NCBI GenBank assembly: GCA_964458575.1
Contig: CAYWMD010000009.1
Coordinates: forward strand, 62,001-126,000
From: CAYWMD01 sp964458575
GTDB taxonomy: Bacteria > Verrucomicrobiota > Verrucomicrobiia > Limisphaerales > JADLHS01
Length of the DNA stretch: 64,000 bases
Direction: 5' to 3'
Position numbers and translations under genes: made by a program. Position 1 is the stretch's first letter. Each line of letters opens with the position of its first letter. Below, piece by piece: positions 1 to 7,316 of this stretch. The notes under the pieces were generated by a model. That model was not told the origin of the DNA, searched no databases, and saw nothing but the letters and a program-made list of their open reading frames with translations.

Positions 1-2
1 AT

Positions 3-1823
3 CCGGACGAACCGGAAACCGATCCGGTCGGGCCGGCCTCAGGCTACGCCAGAGTTGTTCGCGGCGGCGGGTTGTGCGGACCTTACCTTGGCAGTTCCGA
101 CAAGTATCCCAACGATGGAAGATTGCCCTACTACCGGCGGTCGGCCAATCGCGCGGCCATCGCGCCCGCCTGGAGGGGCGTGCATTACATCGGCTTCCGC
201 GTCGTCCTGGCGCCGCTGCCGAAAACGCCCCCGCGCGAAACCAGCCGAAGTCTGCACGAGCAGTTCGTCAAACAAACCAACCCGCGCGTTCAACTCGGCC
301 CGGACCCGGCGAAGCCGTGGTTTCGCCAGCGCGACGTGCTGCCCATTCCGCCCGCCAACATAAGCGAGGAAGCCATCCGCGCTGCGGGCTTGCCGCCGGG
401 CTTGCTCGGGTTCAATCACAATCCGGCGCTTACGGCTTGTCCGAACGGCGATTTGCTGGTCCTGTTTTTCAGCGCCCCCGTGCCGCATATCGAAGACCTG
501 GCGAGCGTGAGCATCAGCGGAGCGCGGTTGCGATTCGGCAGCGACCGATGGGACATGCCCGGCGTGTTCTTCGACCTGATTGACATTAAGGACATCGCCC
601 CGACGCTCTGGACCGAGGGCCGGACGCTCTATTTCTTCGACGGCGGCACCGGGATGCACGACGTGCCGTTCCGCTGGCGCACCTCGGAGGACAACGGCGC
701 GACGTGGGGGCCGGTGCATCTCCCGCTGATCTTCGGTCCGCGCGGCGGCTCGTTTCCGCAACCCATCTCGCGCGGCTTCCACGGAACGGATGGAACACTC
801 TACATGCCGTGCGACGGCCTGGGCGGTGAATCGCTGTTGTGGGCCAGCCGCGACAACGGCCTGACGTGGTTCGACACTGCCGGGCGCACAGGCGGACGGC
901 ACTCGGTGGTGGTCGTGCTCAACGATGGAAGTTTTTTGGCCATGGGCGGCAAGGCCTCGAACATCGAGGGCTTCATGCCGCAATCCATCTCCCGCGACGG
1001 CGGCAAGACTTGGGCGGTCAGCAAGACTGGATTCCCCGCCGTGGGCAAAAACCAGCAACGTCCCGCGTTCATCCGCCTGGCCAGCGGACGGCTTTTCTTT
1101 GCCGCCGATTGGCAGAACGCCGAGGGCCAATCGCCGCCCGGCATCACCAATGTCGGTTCGTATGTCGCCCTGTCCGACGACGAAGGCAAGACCTGGCATC
1201 AGAAACCACTGCCCGGGGTGTTGCCGAATTTCCGCTGGCTCTTTCGCGACCGGCCTGACTGGGGACCGGTCAGCCCGCTCAAGGATGGCACGCTGGGCTA
1301 CGCCATCGCGGCGCAATCACCCAACGGCCTCATTCATCTCGTCACCTCGGCCAATCATCCACCGCAGCATTTCGAGATGAACGAGGTGTGGATTGTCTCT
1401 GACTCGCGCGAGCCAACGCGCGTGACGGCGGGTGGCGGCGAACTGTGGACTGACAGCGAGAGTTACGCGGACGGCAAACCCAAGGCAACTTGGAGTGGTC
1501 GCCGGGACAGCAGCGGGCGCTATGTGCTCAACGGCAGGGAAACGCATTACGATCCGGCCGGCCGCAAGGAATACGAGGCCACTTGGAACGACGGCGTGAA
1601 GTCCGGCGCGGAAACGCATTGGGACACTGCGGGGCGAAAAGTCTGGGAATGGCAGCATCAACCGGACGGTGGAAGCGTGTGGGCGCATTACTGGCCGGAC
1701 GGCGGCAAAAAACAGGAATCCCGCTGGCGCGCAGGCCGCTGCGAGGGCGAAGCGACGCTCTGGGACAGGGACGGCAAAGTGACGGCGCGTCACCGATTCA
1801 AGGACGGGGAGATGATTGATTGA
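3..1823 (+). CDS. FGE-sulfatase / sialidase / MORN-repeat fusion protein (5' truncated by window)
   Basis: The frame is open from the first complete codon (base 3), so the gene starts outside the window; the in-frame TTG at 72 lies inside a conserved domain and is not a real start. Bases 3-222 encode the C-terminal end of a formylglycine-generating-enzyme-like (SUMF1/FGE) domain, seen as RVVRGGG, then YYRRSANRAAIAP, then IGFRVV. About 350-1400 is a sialidase-type beta-propeller with four Asp boxes (SEDNGATW, SRDNGLTW, SRDGGKTW, SDDEGKTW). About 1450-1820 holds MORN-like repeats (NGRETHYDPAGRK, SGAETHWDTAGRK, GEATLWDRDGK). Family knowledge: FGE-like domains often bind or modify rather than act as true FGE. 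A role in cleavage or recognition of exported glycans is inferred. The stop codon overlaps the start region of the next gene. Confidence 0.8.
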   Translation, partial: PDEPETDPVGPASGYARVVRGGGLCGPYLGSSDKYPNDGRLPYYRRSANRAAIAPAWRGVHYIGFRVVLAPLPKTPPRETSRSLHEQFVKQTNPRVQLGPDPAKPWFRQRDVLPIPPANISEEAIRAAGLPPGLLGFNHNPALTACPNGDLLVLFFSAPVPHIEDLASVSISGARLRFGSDRWDMPGVFFDLIDIKDIAPTLWTEGRTLYFFDGGTGMHDVPFRWRTSEDNGATWGPVHLPLIFGPRGGSFPQPISRGFHGTDGTLYMPCDGLGGESLLWASRDNGLTWFDTAGRTGGRHSVVVVLNDGSFLAMGGKASNIEGFMPQSISRDGGKTWAVSKTGFPAVGKNQQRPAFIRLASGRLFFAADWQNAEGQSPPGITNVGSYVALSDDEGKTWHQKPLPGVLPNFRWLFRDRPDWGPVSPLKDGTLGYAIAAQSPNGLIHLVTSANHPPQHFEMNEVWIVSDSREPTRVTAGGGELWTDSESYADGKPKATWSGRRDSSGRYVLNGRETHYDPAGRKEYEATWNDGVKSGAETHWDTAGRKVWEWQHQPDGGSVWAHYWPDGGKKQESRWRAGRCEGEATLWDRDGKVTARHRFKDGEMID

Positions 1824-1825
1824 AA

Positions 1826-3772
1826 ATGGAGGTGCGAATTTCTATCTGGCCAGCCGGGCATGTAGCGCAGGTTTCCAAACCTGCGTTGCTGGAATCGCTG
1901 GTTCTCGGAGCGGCGGTTTCGTTCTGGTTTTCGATGGCGACATTGCCAGCCGCCGAACCGCCCGTGCGTTACGTGGGCGAGCCACCGCCGGACCTTGCGC
2001 GACCCGACGGCGGACTGCGCCCGGTCGTGGGCGCGCAGAACTTTCAGGTCTTCCGCGCCACGCGCGCCCGGCCCGATCTTTCCGATGGCCGCGGCTGGAC
2101 GTTCAATCACGCCACGACGCTGACCTGGTGGCAGGGTCGGTTTTACCTGGAGTTCATCAATTCGCCGATTGACGAGCACGGCTGGCCGACGCACGCGGTC
2201 TTGAGTTCGTCCGTGGACGGGCGTCGCTGGACGAAACCGCGAATTGTCTTCCCCGCCTGGGAATCGAAGACCGAAACCAAGAACGGCCTGCCGCTGCGCT
2301 CGTTGATTCACCAACGCATGGGTTTCTTCAACGCGCCCAACGGCCGGCTGCTCGTGCTCTCGCACTATGGCATCTGGGACAAACCCTTCGGCGGGCCGGG
2401 CCACGTCGTGCGCGAAGTCGGCCCCAGCGGGTCGTTCGGACCGATTTATTTCCTGCGCTACGGCGAGGGCTGGAATGAGGCGCGGGCGTTTTCCCCATTC
2501 TACACGGCGTCGCCGGACAAGGGCTTCGTGGCGGCGTGCGACGCGTTGCTGGCTGATCCGTTCATCACCGATCAATGGTTTGAAACGCAGTTGGGCTATC
2601 CGCCCGCGGCTTACATGAAGATTGCCGGAGAATATGATCCCAAGGACCAGCGCAAAGCGCTGTCGTTTTATCGGCGCAAGGATGGCCAGATGGTCGCGCT
2701 GTGGAAGAAGGCCTGGTCGGCATTGAGCACCGACGAAGGCAGAACGTGGAGCACGCCCGTGCAGGCGCCGGGCTTCGCGCGCACGTTTGCCAAGCTCTGG
2801 GGACAGCGGACGGAGGACGGCCGGTTCGCCATCGCGTATTGTCCGCAGGACTCGCCGCCCGGCAACCGCTGGCCGCTGGCGGTGGTCACGAGCGATGACG
2901 GATGCACCTTCGACAACATGCTGGTGATTCACGGCGAAGTCCCGCTGCGCCGGTATCCGGGCCTGGCCAAGGACATCGGCCCGCAATACGTGCGCGGCCT
3001 TGAAGGCGGCGAACCGCCGGGCAGCGATCTGTGGTTGACCTACTCGGTGAACAAGGAAGACATCTGGGTTTCGCGCGTGCCCGTGCCGATCCGGGCCTCG
3101 CAGACCGCGCACGTGCACGAGACCTTTGACGACCTGGAAGTCGGCGGTGTGGTCACCGGTTGGAACATTTACAGCCCGCTGTGGTCATCCGTGGAAGTGG
3201 TCGCGTTTCCCAGCCGAAAGAATCACAGTCTGCGCTTGAAGGACGGCGACCCCTACGATTATGCGCGGGCGGTCAGAGTCTTCCCGGAGAGCAGCAAGGT
3301 TTCCGTCTCGTTCAAGTTGCTGGCCGAGCGGACCGAACGGGGAAGGCTCGACGTGGACCTGTTGGATGCGCGGGGTCACTGTCCGGTGCGCGTGAGTTGG
3401 ACGGAAACCGGCGCGGTGCAGGCCAACACGGGTCAGGGGCCGCAAGTGGTGCGCAAGCTGGCGGAGCATCAGGCCGGCCGCTGGGCCACCGCGCACATTG
3501 AGCTGGATTGCGGCCGGCAGACATTTTCGTTGTCGCTGAACGGTGCGCAGGTGCTGGCCGACGCGCCGTTGATCGAGCCGGCCGCCACCGTGGAGCGATT
3601 GTCCTTCCGCACCGGCGAAGCCCGCCCGATTTTCAAAGAGCAGGCCCACATCGCCGGCGGGCCGCCAAATGAAAGCCTTTATTTCACCGGCGCGATCGCG
3701 CCGCAAACGGATCGCCCCATTTCGCCCGCCGTGTTTTACCTCGACGAGGTTCAAACTGTCGGTCAACCCTGA
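1826..3772 (+). CDS. Exported sialidase-like beta-propeller protein
   Basis: A 648-residue protein starting at ATG 1826, directly after the previous stop (1821-1823); a TTG at 1820 is also in frame. The N-terminus carries a hydrophobic signal (about residues 25-43, ending PAAEPP). Asp-box-like motifs (STDEGRTWS, TSDDGCTF, SVDGRRWT) support a sialidase/BNR six-bladed propeller fold over about residues 60-420. The C-terminal about 210 residues look like a beta-sandwich (LSFRTGEA, VFYLDEVQTV). The first codons run through a perfect palindrome (1866-1885), which produces the peptide AQVSKPALLE. Catalytic activity is not established from sequence: exo-alpha-sialidase or another glycosidase is possible. 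It is co-oriented and probably cotranscribed with the upstream fusion gene and the cupin gene. Confidence 0.75.
   Translation: MEVRISIWPAGHVAQVSKPALLESLVLGAAVSFWFSMATLPAAEPPVRYVGEPPPDLARPDGGLRPVVGAQNFQVFRATRARPDLSDGRGWTFNHATTLTWWQGRFYLEFINSPIDEHGWPTHAVLSSSVDGRRWTKPRIVFPAWESKTETKNGLPLRSLIHQRMGFFNAPNGRLLVLSHYGIWDKPFGGPGHVVREVGPSGSFGPIYFLRYGEGWNEARAFSPFYTASPDKGFVAACDALLADPFITDQWFETQLGYPPAAYMKIAGEYDPKDQRKALSFYRRKDGQMVALWKKAWSALSTDEGRTWSTPVQAPGFARTFAKLWGQRTEDGRFAIAYCPQDSPPGNRWPLAVVTSDDGCTFDNMLVIHGEVPLRRYPGLAKDIGPQYVRGLEGGEPPGSDLWLTYSVNKEDIWVSRVPVPIRASQTAHVHETFDDLEVGGVVTGWNIYSPLWSSVEVVAFPSRKNHSLRLKDGDPYDYARAVRVFPESSKVSVSFKLLAERTERGRLDVDLLDARGHCPVRVSWTETGAVQANTGQGPQVVRKLAEHQAGRWATAHIELDCGRQTFSLSLNGAQVLADAPLIEPAATVERLSFRTGEARPIFKEQAHIAGGPPNESLYFTGAIAPQTDRPISPAVFYLDEVQTVGQP
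1866..1885. repeat. Perfect palindrome inside the 5' coding end of the sialidase-like gene
   Basis: CGCAGGTTT (1866-1874), CC, AAACCTGCG (1877-1885): 9-bp arms with a 2-nt centre. It is one of several short perfect palindromes in the window (compare 41884-42043 and 58746-58785). Confidence 0.8.
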
Positions 3773-3801
3773 ACCGGATCAACTCAACACCATTCAATAC
3801 C

Positions 3802-4677
3802 ATGATCTGCCGCCCCTCCCAACAAGGCCAGCGCCTCGATGTCGCCGGCCTGAACGAAATCACCGTGCTCGTTGACCGCAGCGAGACGCAACTGACCGAA
3901 GTCGGCCTGAACACCTGGCGCAAAGGCTTGGAAGGTCCGCCCCACAGCCACGACGCCAAGGAACAGATTTTCTACGTGACCGCCGGCGTCGGCGTGGTCG
4001 TGGTCGGCAACGCGCGCTACCCGGTGAAGCCCGGCAGTCTCGTTTATGTCCCGCCGCGCGTGGTGCATCAAACCATCGTGACGGGCGACGCGCCGTTGAC
4101 CTATTTCCTGTTCAACGCCTTTCTCGACGCGAGCAAGGAGGGGCACGCGTCGTTCGCCGATCACATCGCGAGGGTGAAGGAGATTCGCAAACAACAGGCG
4201 GAGTCCCAGCGGTCCAACGTCGCCGGCGCCGCGCCGGGCGGCCTCACCGACCGTCCGGGCAAACACGTTGAGAACATTTACGCGGGCCGGTTGTTCGACT
4301 TCGGCTCGAACACGACGCGGCTGCTCCTCGAACGCCGCGAAGCCGTTCGCGCCGAGGTGACCTTGGTGAGCTGGCCCAAGGGAAACAAGGGCGCGATGGT
4401 TTCGCACCCGGAAAAGGAGCAGACGTTCTTTGTGCTGGCCGGCCATGGGAAAGTCACGGTGGGCGAGGAGACCTGCGACGTGCGCGTGGGCGACGTGGTG
4501 TTCGTGCCGTGGCAAGCGCCGCACACCACCGAGGCGGGTGACACGGAACTGACCTACCTCTGCCTCAACACCCACGTCGTGGAAACCAAGGAGAAATCCT
4601 TCGAGGCCATGTACCAGCGTGTCGCGCCGGGCCGCATTGCGCGCTGGAAAGCCGGCAGCGACACCGTGGGAGAGTGA
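3802..4677 (+). CDS. Bicupin domain protein
   Basis: A 291-residue cytoplasmic protein with no signal peptide. It has two cupin folds: the first at about residues 30-115 (GPPHSHDAKEQIFYVTAG, then PGSLVYVPPRVVHQ), the second at about residues 170-255 (HPEKEQTFFVLAG, then VGDVVFVPWQAPH). Both keep the His-rich motif 1 and the P-x-G-x(5)-H motif 2 of metal-binding cupins. Such proteins are often sugar or acid isomerases, dioxygenases or sensors; the substrate cannot be read from the sequence. It lies between two exported glycan-active proteins in the same direction, and its TGA overlaps the ATG of the next gene (TGATG), so translational coupling is likely. Confidence 0.8.
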   Translation: MICRPSQQGQRLDVAGLNEITVLVDRSETQLTEVGLNTWRKGLEGPPHSHDAKEQIFYVTAGVGVVVVGNARYPVKPGSLVYVPPRVVHQTIVTGDAPLTYFLFNAFLDASKEGHASFADHIARVKEIRKQQAESQRSNVAGAAPGGLTDRPGKHVENIYAGRLFDFGSNTTRLLLERREAVRAEVTLVSWPKGNKGAMVSHPEKEQTFFVLAGHGKVTVGEETCDVRVGDVVFVPWQAPHTTEAGDTELTYLCLNTHVVETKEKSFEAMYQRVAPGRIARWKAGSDTVGE

Positions 4678-7316
4678 TGCCGCTCACCGAGGTTGAAACT
4701 CACATGGTGGGCAAACCTGCATCATTGGCGTTTTGGTTCTCGCCGGTGCTCTTGTGGCTTCCCACGGCGCGAAGCTTTTGGAGTGCGGTGGCAAAGCGCA
4801 GCGACGACACCGCTTTTGGCTGGCGCGCCCGCCCGCAAAAGCGGCGTGGCGCTCCGCTTCCCGTCGCAGTCCAAGAGCCGGCGGTCAGGGTGCTCAAACT
4901 TTGGATCGGGTTGTGGCTGGTGGCGGCTTTCATCGGCAGTGCCGGCGCGAACACCGTCGCCCTCTGGCTGTTCGACGAGCCGGAGGGGCTTTACCCCAGT
5001 TCAACCCTCAACGACGCGACGGGCAACGGCCTCGTGCTGGCCCTGGGTCGCGGCGGTCACATCGTTGCGGGCCGCTTCGGCCGCGCCCTTGAACCCATGG
5101 AACCGGCCGCGTTAAAAATCACCGGCACGGTGGATGAACCGGAATTCGGTTTGGAAACCCGGCGCCCGCCCGCCGGCCGCACCGTCGCGCCGATGAACTG
5201 GATGAACGCGCACTTCTGCGCCCTGATGACCCGCGGCGAGCGGCATCTCCGTTCCCCTGGTTTTGTCAATCCCACGCAAACGAAGCTCAACCTTGGGGCG
5301 TTCGATTGGACGGTGGAATTCTGGTATTTGCCGACCGGGTTGGGTGACCCGGATGGCGTGGTGTTTGAAATTGGATCGGGCCCGCGCGGCGAGAATGATC
5401 TCGTCACGCGACTCTCTTTAAACACGGATCGCGCCGCGTTCACACTGGAGAATCAGCCTGGCGCTGCGAAACTTGTCATCCCGGCCAGCCGCGAAGCGTT
5501 GGCCGAAGGCTGGCATCATCTGGCGTTTGTTTATTCGGCGGGCGAACGACAGTTGCGGCATTACGTGGATGGCGCCCGGCAACCGCTCCCCGAAAAAGCC
5601 GCGCTCCAATTGCTGCCGCCCGGCGATGAGGCCTACTTCAGCATTGGCCGTGACGGACTTTGGAAACGGCCCTTGCCCGGCCGCCTGGATGAGCTTCGTT
5701 TTTCGGATCACCAGGTTTATTCCGCGCCGTTCCAACCGCCGGGAAGTTTTTCCGTCACCTACGGCAAGGGTTTGCCGAGAGTGGCGCTCAAAGCCGGCCC
5801 GCCCTTGCTTTTTGGGACGAACGAGAACCGGACGAAGCCGGTTGAACTCGGCTCGCGCAAACACCTGTTCATGGACGATGCGCTGGTGGCGGAAATGAAC
5901 GGCATCACGTTCACGCCGCAACCGCCGCGCAAGGCCGAGCAGGTTTTGGATCACGTCCGCGGCCATCTCTCGCTGGTGGAAGATGAGCAGGGCTTGCTTC
6001 GCCTCTACTATCAAGGGCCGGAAGATCATCTGGCAGTCATGACTTCGCACGACGGGATTCACTGGGAAAAACCCGACCTGGGTCGCGGTGAATTTCAAGG
6101 CGAGCGCAACATCGTGCTCCCCAAGCCGACGTCGCTGGGCAACGTCTTCATTGATCCGAACGCGCCGCCGGAAAGCCGCTGGAAATACGTCAGTGACATC
6201 CGCAAGCAGGCGATTTTTGTGTTCGGCTCGGCGGACGGCTGGTCGTTTCAACCATTTGAGGTCGCCGCGCTCCCATTTCCCTCCGGCTCGCAATCCATCG
6301 TTTACTATGACGACCAACGCCAAGTTTACGTGGGGCATCATCGTTCGGGCTACCACGAAACTCCCGGTGGCCAGACGGAAAGGACCGCAGTGCTTTCGCA
6401 AACGACGAACCTGCTTGGACTCTGGCCGTGGACGCGCGTCACTCCTGAGATGACGGCGGAAGCGGCCAAACGCGAACGAATCAAAGCCGATCAGTTGAAC
6501 CCGTGGTTTCTCGACAATGGACCGCTCGCGCCCGCTGGTTTCAGTCTTGAGCTGCCAACGGTGTATGGCCCCGATGAAAAACTCGATCCCGCAGGCACGG
6601 ACATTTACGTGACCAAGGTCGAGAAGTATCGCTGGGCGCCGGACACGTATCTCGCCTTTCCCACGGTGTATTGTCATTACCACGGTGACGGCCCGCCTGA
6701 GCGGCAAATTCTGGGCAGCCCGGCGCGCAACTGCGGCTCGGGCGTCACCGAAGTGCAGCTCGCCGTCAGCCGCGACGGGCTGGGTTGGAAACATTATCCG
6801 CAGCCGGCCTATGTCCCCATCGGCAGTTTCGGCAGCAACGATGTCCACATGTATTTCCTCACGCATGGTATGATCCGGCGCGGCAATCAAATCTGGCAAT
6901 ACGTCGGCGGCCACGCTGGCAACGGCATCGGATATCATTCGGCTTGGGGGCAGAAAGGTCCGTGGCCGCTCATCCGGCTGGTGCAACGACTGGACGGCTT
7001 TGTCGCGGCGGAGGCGGCTTACACCGGCGGCATGCTCAAGACGCGACCGCTGAAGTTTCAAGGCAACCGGCTCAAGCTGAACCTTGACACAGGTGCCGTG
7101 GGTTACGCGCAGGTCGGTTTGCTTGACGAGAACGGCAAGCTCATTCCCGGCTTTTCCGTGGATGAGTGCATTTACCTCAACGGCGATTTCATTGACACGC
7201 CGGTCGAATGGATGAAACGCGGAACCGACGTGTCGTCCCTCGAAGGCCGGACCGTGCAAGTCGTCTTTCGCATGAGGGGAACGAAACTTCACGCAATGCA
7301 ATTTGCCCATGAATAG
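4677..7316 (+). CDS. LamG domain plus GH32/43-like beta-propeller protein, copy 1
   Basis: About 879 residues from ATG 4677, but the hydrophobic signal (LKLWIGLWLVAAFIGSAGA) begins much later, so GTG 4890 may be the real start. The intervening 4732-4889 looks repeat-derived. After the signal come NTVALWLFDEPEG and a LamG/concanavalin-like sandwich to about residue 370 (FDWTVEFWYLP, GWHHLAFVYSAGERQ, LDELRFSDHQVY). A five-bladed propeller resembling GH32/GH43/GH68 enzymes follows (HLFMDDALVAE, SHDGIHWEKPDL, RYCHY-type strands, HGMIRRGNQIWQYVGG). It is a tandem paralogue of the next gene and of the C-terminal part of the protein at 18281. An exported glycan-binding or glycan-cleaving enzyme is inferred; the substrate is unknown. 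Confidence 0.75.
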   Translation: MPLTEVETHMVGKPASLAFWFSPVLLWLPTARSFWSAVAKRSDDTAFGWRARPQKRRGAPLPVAVQEPAVRVLKLWIGLWLVAAFIGSAGANTVALWLFDEPEGLYPSSTLNDATGNGLVLALGRGGHIVAGRFGRALEPMEPAALKITGTVDEPEFGLETRRPPAGRTVAPMNWMNAHFCALMTRGERHLRSPGFVNPTQTKLNLGAFDWTVEFWYLPTGLGDPDGVVFEIGSGPRGENDLVTRLSLNTDRAAFTLENQPGAAKLVIPASREALAEGWHHLAFVYSAGERQLRHYVDGARQPLPEKAALQLLPPGDEAYFSIGRDGLWKRPLPGRLDELRFSDHQVYSAPFQPPGSFSVTYGKGLPRVALKAGPPLLFGTNENRTKPVELGSRKHLFMDDALVAEMNGITFTPQPPRKAEQVLDHVRGHLSLVEDEQGLLRLYYQGPEDHLAVMTSHDGIHWEKPDLGRGEFQGERNIVLPKPTSLGNVFIDPNAPPESRWKYVSDIRKQAIFVFGSADGWSFQPFEVAALPFPSGSQSIVYYDDQRQVYVGHHRSGYHETPGGQTERTAVLSQTTNLLGLWPWTRVTPEMTAEAAKRERIKADQLNPWFLDNGPLAPAGFSLELPTVYGPDEKLDPAGTDIYVTKVEKYRWAPDTYLAFPTVYCHYHGDGPPERQILGSPARNCGSGVTEVQLAVSRDGLGWKHYPQPAYVPIGSFGSNDVHMYFLTHGMIRRGNQIWQYVGGHAGNGIGYHSAWGQKGPWPLIRLVQRLDGFVAAEAAYTGGMLKTRPLKFQGNRLKLNLDTGAVGYAQVGLLDENGKLIPGFSVDECIYLNGDFIDTPVEWMKRGTDVSSLEGRTVQVVFRMRGTKLHAMQFAHE
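4785..4813. repeat. Inverted repeat in repeat-like N-terminal segment
   Basis: GCGGTG (4785-4790) and CACCGC (4808-4813) are inverted around a 17-nt loop. The surrounding 4740-4880 encodes a low-plausibility Arg/Ala-rich peptide ahead of the true signal peptide. Confidence 0.5.

Noticed and set aside
72..1823. TTG at 72 as the start of the sialidase gene.
   Set aside because: It falls inside the FGE-like conserved block RVVRGGGLCGPY, and the frame is open to the window edge.
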